In this document: positions 26,203-34,504 of the stretch, piece after piece | Position numbering within the stretch: position 1 is the first letter of the stretch | Layout: every line of letters begins with the position of its first letter | Assembly (NCBI GenBank): GCA_029880325.1 | Contig: JAOUOP010000058.1 | Location: 1-49,809, forward strand | DNA from: Myxococcales bacterium | GTDB taxonomy: Bacteria; Myxococcota_A; Polyangia; Polyangiales; JAFGIB01 | Direction of reading: 5' to 3' | Length of the DNA: 49,809 nucleotides | Position numbers and translations under genes: made by a program | The notes under the pieces: model-generated | What the model was told of the DNA's origin: nothing | Databases searched by the model: none | Seen by the model: only the letters and a program-made list of their open reading frames with translations

Positions 26203-28362
26203 ATGCCCCCACCCCTCTTTTTCCTGCGCTTCACCAGCCAAGGCCGGTTGCGGTACGCAAATCAGGCCCTGTGCGCCCGTGTGGGCCGCAGCATGGCGCA
26301 ACTCGTGGAGCGGGGCCTTTCCGACCTGGTGTCGCCCGAAGCGCTCGCGCGGCTGACCGCCTCGGGCCCAGGCGCCACCGGCGCCGGGGTGCTGCCGCTC
26401 ACCTTCCGAGCCCACGACGGCAGCCCGGTACACGTTCGGGGTGAGCTGCATCGCGATGCCCTGGCCGACGACGAAAGCGGCCGGGCGGGCTGGTTTTGGG
26501 AACAGCCCCAGGAGGGCGCCCCCCCGGGCGACCTTACCTACATTCTGGCACAGCTACCCGATGGCGTGCTGCTGTCGGACTTGCAGCACGTCATTTACGC
26601 CAACCCCGCCGCTTGCGCCCTGCTCGACCGCGGCATGGACGAGCTGCGGCACAAGAACCCGCTGGACCTGCTGATCCCCGAGCAGCGCTCCCGTGCGCGC
26701 CGGGAGTTTTTCAAGCTCTCCGAAGGCGAGGTCATCGGGGCCCAGAACTACGTCGTGCAATGCGGCGATGGCAGCGCGGTGGCCGTCGAGATCACCACGC
26801 GCCTACTCGAACTCGACGGCGCCACCCGGGTGCTCAACATCCTGCGCGACATGCGCCAGATGCATTCGACCGAGGCCGCCCTCAAGCGCGCCGAGCAGCT
26901 GCACCGCGCCATTTTCATCAGCGCCCACGACGGCCTGCTGGCGGTCGACACCGAGGGCGTGGTGCGCATCTTCAATCCGGCCGCCGAGCGCATTTTTGGC
27001 TATCCGGCTCAGGAGGTCGTAGGACAGCCGCTGTCGAAGTTGCTGCCCGAGCGCTACCACAGCGCCCACCGAAAGCACACGGCAGCGTTTTTGGGGCGCG
27101 ACGTCGACAGTGCGCCGATGACGCCCGGCCGCCTGGTGCCCGGGCTGCATCACAGCGGTCGCGAGTTGAAGCTGGAGATCAGCCTGGGCAAGGTGCGCAG
27201 CGCCGAGGGCATGCTCATGACCGCCGCCATCCGCGACGCCTCCGAGCGGCTGCAGCTGCAGTACAAGCTCCAGCAGGCCCAAAAGATGGAGGCGGTCGGA
27301 CGGCTGGCGGCCGGCGTGGCCCACGACTTCAATAACGCCCTGGGTGTGATCCAGGGCTACGCCGATCTCTGCCGCGATCAGGTCGAACCCAACAGCCCCA
27401 TGGGTGAGGACCTGAACGAGATCGCCGACGCGGCCCAACGCGCGCTTTCGCTCACCCGCGATCTCTTGCTCTTCAGTCCTGCCAAGAAGCGCGACAGCGC
27501 GCTGACCGACGTACACGAGGCGCTGCGCGCGCTGGAGGGCACCCTGCGCGAACTGTTGCCGGCCGGTGTCGAGCTGCGCACGACGCTGGCGGCGCGGCCG
27601 AGCACCGCCCGCATCGACCGCGCCCACCTGGACCGCATCATCATCAATCTGGTGGTCAACGCCTGCGACGCCATGCCCGAAGGCGGTCGGCTGAATATCG
27701 AGACCCGGGGCCGCGGCGGCCAATGGCTGGAACTGGTGATCAGCGACAGCGGTATCGGCATGGACGCCGACACGCGACTCAAAGCCGTGGAGCCATTTTT
27801 CACCACCAAGAGCGGCGGCGAAGGCTCGGGCCTTGGCCTGTCGGCTGCGGTGGCCATGGTGGAGCAGGCGGGCGGCGACTTCACGCTCGACAGCGAGGAG
27901 GGCGCCGGCACCCGCGTCACGATCTGTTTTGCCACCGACAGCGGTGAGCTGGAGCCACACGCGCTCGAGAGCATTGCGGCGCAGCCGAACTCCGAGGCCA
28001 GCCGTCGCTCGGTGCTGCTGGTCGAGGACGAGGAGATCCTGCGCCGGCTATTTCGACGCAGCCTGGAGCGCGCCGGCTACCGCATCTACGGCGCCGCCAG
28101 CGTGCCCGAGGCCCAGGCGATCCTGGCCGGCACTGAGATCGACGTGCTCGTCAGCGATCTGGTGCTGCACGAGGGGAGCGGCCTGCAGCTGGCCGACGAG
28201 GTGGCGGAACGCTATCCCAAAGTGAAGATTGTGCTGATGACGGGCTATAGCGAGGAGTTGATCCAGCGCCGCTCCACGCCGGCTGCCGTGCCGGTCCTGA
28301 GCAAGCCCCTGACCGGTCAGGATCTGGTGCAGGCGGTGGAGCAGGCCCTGGCCGGCGATTGA
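26203..28362 (+). CDS. Hybrid PAS-histidine kinase with C-terminal receiver
   Basis: A 719-residue soluble hybrid kinase with no membrane segment. About three PAS modules (residues ~1-100, ~110-225, ~235-350; for example GVLLSDLQHVIYANPAACALL and GLLAVDTEGVVRIFNPAAERI) precede a HisKA domain with phospho-acceptor His ~374 in GVAHDFNNALGVI. The ATPase domain follows (LVVNACDAMPEGG, ISDSGIGMD, GEGSGLGLS). A receiver from ~600 has its Asp at ~D652 in VLVSDLVLHEGSG and Lys in VLSKPL. It starts 43 bp after a TAGACT hexamer in a divergent gap with the polytopic protein gene. No response regulator is adjacent. The signal is unknown; it probably senses a cytoplasmic ligand or redox state. Confidence 0.93.
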   Translation: MPPPLFFLRFTSQGRLRYANQALCARVGRSMAQLVERGLSDLVSPEALARLTASGPGATGAGVLPLTFRAHDGSPVHVRGELHRDALADDESGRAGWFWEQPQEGAPPGDLTYILAQLPDGVLLSDLQHVIYANPAACALLDRGMDELRHKNPLDLLIPEQRSRARREFFKLSEGEVIGAQNYVVQCGDGSAVAVEITTRLLELDGATRVLNILRDMRQMHSTEAALKRAEQLHRAIFISAHDGLLAVDTEGVVRIFNPAAERIFGYPAQEVVGQPLSKLLPERYHSAHRKHTAAFLGRDVDSAPMTPGRLVPGLHHSGRELKLEISLGKVRSAEGMLMTAAIRDASERLQLQYKLQQAQKMEAVGRLAAGVAHDFNNALGVIQGYADLCRDQVEPNSPMGEDLNEIADAAQRALSLTRDLLLFSPAKKRDSALTDVHEALRALEGTLRELLPAGVELRTTLAARPSTARIDRAHLDRIIINLVVNACDAMPEGGRLNIETRGRGGQWLELVISDSGIGMDADTRLKAVEPFFTTKSGGEGSGLGLSAAVAMVEQAGGDFTLDSEEGAGTRVTICFATDSGELEPHALESIAAQPNSEASRRSVLLVEDEEILRRLFRRSLERAGYRIYGAASVPEAQAILAGTEIDVLVSDLVLHEGSGLQLADEVAERYPKVKIVLMTGYSEELIQRRSTPAAVPVLSKPLTGQDLVQAVEQALAGD

Positions 28363-28395
28363 GCGATCGCCCGTGGGCTCGGCCGGCGCCGCAGC

Positions 28396-31374
28396 TCAGC
28401 GCCCCAGGACATCGACCAGCTCCAGCGGCCCGCCCGGGACCTCCGCGTTCTCGGCCTCCAGCTGGGCGCGGCCCGCGACCACGGTGACCGCACCCCTGTC
28501 CATGCTGCCGGCGAGCAGCTCCTGCAGCGCCCGCTTGGTGCTCTCGGGCGTGGCCGAGCGCAGGCCGTCGAAGCGAGCGGCGCGCACCTCGCGGCTCTGG
28601 CCCGTCAGATGGCGATGCAGGGCGTCATAGGTGGCGCTGGCGGGGCGAATCGGGCGCAGCTGATCCTTGGCGGTGGCCATGATGGCGTGGTGGATCTCGC
28701 GTTCGGACCATTCGAGGCCGTCGACGTATTGCCCCACCTCTTCGAAGATGGCCAGCGTGCGCGCCACGTGGGGGTCACGCCATGAAGCCATGACCACGCA
28801 CTGGTGCAAGGGGTCGTGCTGGAACGCGGCGCCGTAGGCGTTTCCCTCGAGGCGCACCTTCGGCATCATGTAGTCCAGCGTCAAAAGGTGGGCGCCCACG
28901 CGCAAAAGCGGCTCGTCGGGCGAGCTGAGATGGGGCGCGGGAATCACCTTGGCGCAGTAGGCCACGCTGCTCGGACAGCTCAGGCCCACACGGCGCGGGC
29001 CGAGGGCCTCTGGCATGGGAGACAACGCCCTGACCGGCGCGCTGCTTCGCATCTGCCCCAGCCAGTCCGAGAGCGCCGCGCGCGTCTGCCCCAGAGCCGC
29101 ATCCGATCCTGTAAAACTCGCAGTCAAACGACCGGAATCGAGCATGAAGTCCCCGATCGCCTCGATGCGCTGCATCAGATCCTCGCACTCGGCTTCGAAG
29201 TCCTGCTCGAGGCGACGGCAGAGTTCGAGCTGGGGCAGACCACCGAGCCGGTCGCGCAGGGCACCCTCCAGGCTCAGGCCAGCCGAGGCGTGACCGACGG
29301 CGGTGCCGCGACCGTTTTGGATCAGCGCCGTGCGCAGCCTCGTAAGGCCTTGCTTGAGCACGATGCGCAGGCGCTCGCGGTCGCGCGGGTCGAGGGTGAA
29401 CAAGAGCCGCCGGGCGATGTCGAGGGCCGGCGGCATCTGCTCGTCGAGGGCCGAGAAGCTCAGCTGCAACGACCACACCGGCTGCCCGGCATCGACGCCG
29501 TGGCGGCAGAGCTGGGTCGAGGTCGACAGCTCGCCGGTGGCCGCGGCCACGAGCCGCGCGGTCTGCTCGTAGTCGGCACCTTCGACGCCGAGCTTGCGCA
29601 GCGCCGCCGTGTAGTGGGGCAGGTAAGGCCACAGCTCGTCGGGCAGACCGCGCAGGTCGAAGCCGAGCCTCAGGTAGTTGACGCCATTGCTGAAGACATC
29701 ATTGACTAGTAGTTCCGCGCCGCCGGCGAGCTTTTCACACTGGGTCGGGATGTGGGCCGGGGCACTGGGCAGGTCATCGATGGAGAGCGTGGGCAGACTC
29801 TGAGCGGCGCGCTCGTCGCTGGAGACCTTCTGGGCGCCCAGCTTGCGCGCCTGCTCGGCGATGGCCTCGAGCTGGGCGGCATCCAGACCCGAGCGCACCT
29901 TTGCCATGCGCTCGGCCAGGGCCGCGTCGCTCTTGGCCTGCAGCTCGCGGTCGGGGCTGACCACGGCCGTCAGCCGGTGGGGGTTTTCCAGGAGCCGCTC
30001 GCGGATCAGGCGATTGAAGACCCGGGGATCGTCCTCGTAGCGCTTGCGACAGGCCTCCAGGTGCTCGCGCATGGCGTAGCGCTCCAGCGGATCGCCGCCA
30101 TAGGCCCACGACTGGAGCGCGCTGTACATCATGCGCATGGGATAGCGCTCCTGGATCTCCAGGTGACGGTAGGCCAGCTTGCGAAAGGCCGTTTCGATCT
30201 CCTCGCGCGGCAGCTCCGAAGCGGCGATGCGCTCCAGGCTTTCGTCGACAAGCCCACAGAAGCGCTCCAGGCGATCGCCTTCGCTGTCCTTGAGCGCCAG
30301 GCTGAAGGTGGCGTGACAGCCGGTGGCGCCAGCGCCGGAGTAGATCAGGTCGGCGCCCAGCTCGGCGTCGACGATCGACTTGCGCAGGGGCGAAGCGGCA
30401 TTGCCCAACAGGTAATTGCTCAGCACCGCCATCATCAACGCTTCGCGGGCGTCGCGGGCGTCACCGGTGAGCCACTCGATGGCCAAAAACGTCTTGTTCT
30501 CGATGGCGTCCTCGGGTCCCACAGGATAGCGATCGCGAACGCTGCGCGGCTCGCTGAAGCGCGGTTGACGCGCAATGGGCGGCGGCGGCTCGGCCGGCCC
30601 AAAGTCGGCCAGGGGCGCCTCGAGAAAGCCCAGATACTCTTCGGTGGGGATGTCGCCGTAGATGAAGATCAGGCTATTGCAGGGGTGATAATAGGTGCGG
30701 TGAAAGTCCAGGAAGCGCTCGTAGCTGAGCTCGGGGATCGCCTCCGGGTCACCTCCGGAGTCATTGGCGTAAATCGTGTCGGGCAAAAGCCCCTTGCGCA
30801 GGGCCCGGCCCAGCCGCGTCGGCGGCGCCGAGTAGGCGCCCTTCATCTCGTTGTAAACAATGCCGCTGACGGTCAGGGCGCCACCGGGCTGGTCCGGGTC
30901 CAGGGGCGCCAGGTGGTGGGCTTCGCGGGCGAAGGTCTCCGAAGTTAACAAGGGGTGAAACACCGCATCGACGTAGACCGACGCCAGGTTGAAGAGGTCG
31001 CGTTTGACGTTGCTGGAGGTGGGATAATAGGTGCGATCGGCTCCCGTCATGGCGTTGATGAAAGTCGCCATGCTGGTCTTGACCATGTCGAAGAAGGGAT
31101 CGCGGACCTGGAACTTCTGCGAGCCTGCGAGCACCGAGTGCTCCATGATGTGGGGCAGGCCGGTATCGTCCGGCGGGGCGGTGGCAAAGCTGATCGAGAA
31201 AAGGTTTTCGGGGTCGTCGGCATGCAGGTGCAGAAGCCGGGCGCCCGAGCGCTCGTGCACGAGCAGGTAGGCCCGGGCGGCGAGTTCGGCAAGGGCCTCG
31301 ACCCGCTGCACCAGGAAGCCATGGGCGCGGTCGCCGACGGCGAGGGTGGCCTCGGGAAGGATCTTTGATGACAT
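28396..31374 (-). CDS. M16C zinc peptidase, presequence protease-like
   Basis: A 992-residue inverzincin of the PreP/insulinase M16C type, which degrades short unstructured peptides inside a closed chamber. The inverted zinc motif HIMEH is at ~75-79 in TGLPHIMEHSVLAGS. The flanking sequence VRDPFFDMVKTSMATFINAMT is typical of PreP. Length matches the family (two homologous halves joined by a linker). No signal peptide is seen, so it should be cytoplasmic. ATG 31374 fits the start of the domain (MSSKILPEA, then AVGDRAHGFLVQRVE). It is divergent from the AurF-like gene and convergent with the hybrid kinase. Confidence 0.94.
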   Translation of the reverse strand: MSSKILPEATLAVGDRAHGFLVQRVEALAELAARAYLLVHERSGARLLHLHADDPENLFSISFATAPPDDTGLPHIMEHSVLAGSQKFQVRDPFFDMVKTSMATFINAMTGADRTYYPTSSNVKRDLFNLASVYVDAVFHPLLTSETFAREAHHLAPLDPDQPGGALTVSGIVYNEMKGAYSAPPTRLGRALRKGLLPDTIYANDSGGDPEAIPELSYERFLDFHRTYYHPCNSLIFIYGDIPTEEYLGFLEAPLADFGPAEPPPPIARQPRFSEPRSVRDRYPVGPEDAIENKTFLAIEWLTGDARDAREALMMAVLSNYLLGNAASPLRKSIVDAELGADLIYSGAGATGCHATFSLALKDSEGDRLERFCGLVDESLERIAASELPREEIETAFRKLAYRHLEIQERYPMRMMYSALQSWAYGGDPLERYAMREHLEACRKRYEDDPRVFNRLIRERLLENPHRLTAVVSPDRELQAKSDAALAERMAKVRSGLDAAQLEAIAEQARKLGAQKVSSDERAAQSLPTLSIDDLPSAPAHIPTQCEKLAGGAELLVNDVFSNGVNYLRLGFDLRGLPDELWPYLPHYTAALRKLGVEGADYEQTARLVAAATGELSTSTQLCRHGVDAGQPVWSLQLSFSALDEQMPPALDIARRLLFTLDPRDRERLRIVLKQGLTRLRTALIQNGRGTAVGHASAGLSLEGALRDRLGGLPQLELCRRLEQDFEAECEDLMQRIEAIGDFMLDSGRLTASFTGSDAALGQTRAALSDWLGQMRSSAPVRALSPMPEALGPRRVGLSCPSSVAYCAKVIPAPHLSSPDEPLLRVGAHLLTLDYMMPKVRLEGNAYGAAFQHDPLHQCVVMASWRDPHVARTLAIFEEVGQYVDGLEWSEREIHHAIMATAKDQLRPIRPASATYDALHRHLTGQSREVRAARFDGLRSATPESTKRALQELLAGSMDRGAVTVVAGRAQLEAENAEVPGGPLELVDVLGR

Positions 31375-31527
31375 TGGGCCGATCTTGTCACAGCCCCTGG
31401 CCGGTTCCAGCGGGGATCGCCAATTTCCGCGGGCAAAATCGGCTCGAAACGGCTGCGCACGGTCCTGCGCGGGGCGTGATCGAGGTCATGGCAGCCGCCG
31501 CGCCGGCCTTCGGAGCCCCGCGATCGT

Positions 31528-31536
31528 TGCTATACT
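31528..31536 (+). promoter_or_regulatory. Extended -10 promoter element of the AurF-like gene
   Basis: TGCTATACT matches the extended -10 consensus (TG-n-TATAAT-like), placed 30 nt upstream of ATG 31567. GAGG lies 7 nt before the ATG. An extended -10 can work without a good -35, and none is evident. Confidence 0.5.
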
Positions 31537-31566
31537 GCCAGGGCCTGAGTTACACGAGGCCCGCCC

Positions 31567-32580
31567 ATGACCGCCGCCACTGAATCCAATCCCCAGTCCA
31601 CATCCGCATCCACAGCCTCTGAACCGCTGCCCGAAGAGCTGACCATGGCCGTCGAGGCCGGCCGTGAGGACGCCTACTTCGCGCTGGTCGACCGCTTGAA
31701 CGCGGCCTCGGTCCGCAAGCGCTTCGAGTGCTACCGCGACATCGAGTGGGACGCGCCCCAGATGCGCATCGATCCGATGGATCCCCACTGGGAGTCGTCG
31801 CGCGATCGGGGCCTGGGCAAGACCGATTGGTACTGGAGCCTGCCCGAGACCACCCGCCGCGAGATGGGCCTGGGCTCGGTGGCGCGCTTCATGTTCGTCG
31901 GCTCGATCTTCGAGAACGTGCTCAGCCGCGGGCTTTTGCAGTTCGCCTCACGGCTGGAAGCCGGCTCGCCCGAGTATCGCTACGCCTACCATGAGGTGAT
32001 CGAGGAGTCGCACCACTCGCTGATGTTCCGCGAGTTCGTCGACCGCTCGGGCGTGGCCGTGCAGGGGCTTTCCTCCACGATGACCGCCGGCGCCGACCGG
32101 GTCTCGGGCTTCGGGCGCGAGTTTCCTGAACTGCTCTTCATCTTCGCCCTGGGCGGCGAAGACCCCATCGACTACGCCCAGCGCCGCGCACTCGAGGAAG
32201 AGGCCGACATGCATCCCCTCGTGGAGCGCATCAGCCGCATCCATGTCACCGAAGAGGCGCGCCACGTGTCCTTCGCCCGCGCCTACCTGCGACATAACGT
32301 GCCCAAGCTCGACAAAAACCGCCGCCACGAGCTGGCCGTGGCCACGCCGCTGATCCTCAGCCAGATGGCGGGCCTGATGATGCGACCGTCGCAGGCCTTC
32401 ATCGAGCGCTATCAGATCCCGCAAGAAGCGGTGGACATCGCCTACACGAACAACCGCGACCACAAGGTGCGCATCCAGGCCTCGCTGGAGAAGATTCGCC
32501 TGCTCTGCGACGAGCTGGAGCTGCTGCCCGAGCAGGCCCTCGACCTGTGGAAGCAATACGAGCTGTGGCCCGAGGCCTGA
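31567..32580 (+). CDS. AurF-like diiron oxygenase family protein
   Basis: A 337-residue helical protein with ferritin-like diiron ligand motifs in the AurF (p-aminobenzoate N-oxygenase) pattern: Glu in VGSIFENVLSRG, E and H in HEVIEESHHSLMFREF, Glu in RALEEEADMHPLVE, and E/H in IHVTEEARHVSFARAY. AurF oxidises aryl amines to nitro compounds in antibiotic synthesis, and relatives act on varied substrates; the substrate here is unknown. It has its own promoter and ribosome binding site, no biosynthetic neighbours, and is convergent with the AOR operon (14 bp apart). It is more likely a stand-alone redox enzyme than part of a pathway seen here. Confidence 0.83.
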   Translation: MTAATESNPQSTSASTASEPLPEELTMAVEAGREDAYFALVDRLNAASVRKRFECYRDIEWDAPQMRIDPMDPHWESSRDRGLGKTDWYWSLPETTRREMGLGSVARFMFVGSIFENVLSRGLLQFASRLEAGSPEYRYAYHEVIEESHHSLMFREFVDRSGVAVQGLSSTMTAGADRVSGFGREFPELLFIFALGGEDPIDYAQRRALEEEADMHPLVERISRIHVTEEARHVSFARAYLRHNVPKLDKNRRHELAVATPLILSQMAGLMMRPSQAFIERYQIPQEAVDIAYTNNRDHKVRIQASLEKIRLLCDELELLPEQALDLWKQYELWPEA

Positions 32581-32594
32581 GGCCCCGGACCGAG

Positions 32595-32906
32595 TCACCC
32601 TCCGCCGCGCAGGTAGCGTAGGTTGAAGTGCTCCATGAAGGCATCGAAGCCCCCCTGCGTATAACCAAAAAACGCTAGATGTATGGTGATGGCCGGCAGC
32701 GTGAAGATGGCGCTGAGTTCGCGCTTGCGCTCTTCGGAAAGCTCGATCTCGATGCGGTGACTACGATCGCCTTCGGGCCAAAGCGTGATGCGCCGATCTT
32801 CGACGTGGTGGTCGTAGCCGATCACCACGCGGGGCAGCACGCGAAAAAATTCAGCAAGGCTAATGCCGCGCTCCTGCTCCACGACGAAGTCGGGCTCGGC
32901 TGCCAT
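32595..32906 (-). CDS. Last gene of AOR operon: 103-residue protein ending LRGGG
   Basis: A small soluble protein I do not recognise. It starts with an acidic segment (AAEPDFVVEQERGISLAEFF), has a central beta-rich part (VVIGYDHHVEDRRITLWPEG) and ends FMEHFNLRYLRGGG. The C-terminal LRGGG recalls the Gly-Gly tails of MoaD/ThiS/ubiquitin-like carriers, although the body does not obviously read as a beta-grasp fold. It has a strong ribosome binding site: GGAGGT 8 nt before the ATG, overlapping the codons for the Gly-Gly end of the preceding MoaD-like gene, whose stop is 3 nt away. It is therefore co-translated with that gene and probably serves AOR assembly or cofactor delivery; this is inference. 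Confidence 0.75.
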   Translation of the reverse strand: MAAEPDFVVEQERGISLAEFFRVLPRVVIGYDHHVEDRRITLWPEGDRSHRIEIELSEERKRELSAIFTLPAITIHLAFFGYTQGGFDAFMEHFNLRYLRGGG

Positions 32907-32909
32907 CGA

Positions 32910-33173
32910 TTAACCTCCGGCTATGGGCGGGAAGATGGCGAGGGTATCGCCGGCCTGTAGCTCGGCGGTTTTGTGTTCAGCCGGTAGCAAATGGCGGCCG
33001 TTGATCATGACCAGGTGCGCCATCTGACGCGGGATGCCGAAACGCTCGATCACCACCTGGGGCGTGGCGCCGACATCGAGCTCGACTTCCGTGGTGCCGG
33101 CGCGCGTCCCCGGCGGCAGCTTGTCGCGCAGCATGGCGAAGAGCTTGAGCGTGATGGTGATCGATCCGCTCAT
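32910..33173 (-). CDS. MoaD/ThiS-family sulfur carrier protein
   Basis: An 87-residue beta-grasp protein ending in the diagnostic diglycine (TLAIFPPIAGG). It has the MoaD patterns ITITLKLFAMLRDKLPPGT and MINGRHLLPAEHKTAELQAGDTLAIFPP. After adenylation and thiocarboxylation such carriers deliver sulfur for the pterin dithiolene of molybdenum or tungsten cofactors. Its start overlaps the stop of the FAD oxidoreductase gene as ATGA. Association with an AOR operon suggests a dedicated carrier for the tungsten (or molybdenum) bis-pterin cofactor. No MoaE or MoeB homologue is present here. Confidence 0.9.
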   Translation of the reverse strand: MSGSITITLKLFAMLRDKLPPGTRAGTTEVELDVGATPQVVIERFGIPRQMAHLVMINGRHLLPAEHKTAELQAGDTLAIFPPIAGG

Positions 33174-34483
33174 ACACCGCTGCCCGTGCTGGCGCTCAGC
33201 ATCGGCGGCGTGAGACCGAGGCCCGTGGCATCCAGGTAGGCCTCTACGATGCGGCGCGGCTTCTGCTGTAGGCGCTCGATCCAGGCGCCGAGATCGATTT
33301 GGCTCTGGATCAAACCTCGCAGGATGCCGACCTGTTCGAAGGCGCCAACCACGATGGCGCCGATGAGGCGTCCTTCGGAAAACTCCAGTCGCAAGTAGCT
33401 CTTCGAGGCAGCGTCGGCGGCGCGCGCCGACTGGCCCCCCTCGATGCCCTGGAAGCGACCGAAGGTGTAATGCGTCAGTCCCAGGGTCTCGACCACGTTC
33501 ATGCTCAGGCTGCCGCGATAGTGAGCTTCTTTGCCGGCCATGTTCAGCGCGGCGATGCGCGCGTGGTCAGCCGCAGTGGGCTGGATGCCGTGCACGGCCC
33601 TGTGCTGAAAGGAAAAGTCGAGACCGGCTGCGGCGTCACCAGCGGCGTAGATATTCGGCAGCGACGTCTGCATGCGATCGTCGACCACGATGCCGCCCTG
33701 CCCCGTGGCGTCCGCGGGCGCCAGCTTCATGCCACTGCCCTCCACAAAGCCCACGTTCGGGCGCACGCCGGTGGCGGTGACGATCAGGTCGGCCTCGATG
33801 TTCTGGCCGTCGCTGAGGGCGAGCGTCATGGGCCCTTCGCCGTCGCTGCCCTCGACGCGTTCGACCCGCGTGGAGGTCAGCACGCGCACGCCCCTGGACT
33901 CGCAATGAGCCTTGATGATGGCGCCGCCATCGACGTCCATCATGCGCGGCACCATGCGGTCTTCGGCTTCGATGACGGTGAGTTCGAGCTTCTTCTGACC
34001 CAGAGCGTCGATCAGAATCGAGCCGATGAAGCCAGCGCCGATCATGGCGACGCGGCTGCCGTCTTGCACCGCCGAAAGAATGCGGCGGGCGTCTTCGAGG
34101 GTCCAGCAGGCGTTGACGCGCCTTCCACCCAGGCCCTCGATGGGCGGCACCCAGGGGCTGGCGCCGGTGGCGATGAGCAGCGTGTCGAAGTCGAGCGAAC
34201 CCCCACCCTCGAGCCTGACCTGGCGCCCGCCTGCGTCGAGCCCCTCGGCGCGCCGGCCGGTGATCAGCTCGATATCGGCCTGGGCGAAGTGGTCATCGCC
34301 CGCGCGCAGGTGGGTGCCGGCTTCCCCGACCTTGCCGCTGAGCAGGTAGGGGATGGCCATGCGTGAATAGGGGGGCTCGGCTTCGCCGCTGAGCAGCGTG
34401 ATTTGGGCTTGTGGGTCGAGCCCGCGCAGCTGCTCGGCAGCGATCACACCGGCCGGACCGGCACCCACGATAAGGTGGCGCAT
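33170..34483 (-). CDS. FAD-dependent NAD(P)H oxidoreductase (AOR FAD subunit-like)
   Basis: A 437-residue flavoprotein of the pyridine nucleotide-disulfide oxidoreductase fold. The FAD-binding motif is LIVGAGPAGVIAAEQL at the N-terminus and the NAD(P)-binding motif is VAMIGAGFIGSILIDAL at ~150. The second FAD motif is NIYAAGDAA near ~285. No redox-active Cys pair is seen, so it is likely an electron-transfer flavoprotein rather than a disulfide reductase. Position between the AOR catalytic gene (21 bp upstream) and the MoaD-like gene (4 bp overlap) matches the FAD subunit of three-subunit NAD-reducing AORs such as that of Aromatoleum, as I recall. Confidence 0.88.
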   Translation of the reverse strand: MRHLIVGAGPAGVIAAEQLRGLDPQAQITLLSGEAEPPYSRMAIPYLLSGKVGEAGTHLRAGDDHFAQADIELITGRRAEGLDAGGRQVRLEGGGSLDFDTLLIATGASPWVPPIEGLGGRRVNACWTLEDARRILSAVQDGSRVAMIGAGFIGSILIDALGQKKLELTVIEAEDRMVPRMMDVDGGAIIKAHCESRGVRVLTSTRVERVEGSDGEGPMTLALSDGQNIEADLIVTATGVRPNVGFVEGSGMKLAPADATGQGGIVVDDRMQTSLPNIYAAGDAAAGLDFSFQHRAVHGIQPTAADHARIAALNMAGKEAHYRGSLSMNVVETLGLTHYTFGRFQGIEGGQSARAADAASKSYLRLEFSEGRLIGAIVVGAFEQVGILRGLIQSQIDLGAWIERLQQKPRRIVEAYLDATGLGLTPPMLSASTGSGV

Positions 34484-34504
34484 AGGCGTCTCGCTGGGCT
34501 TTGA

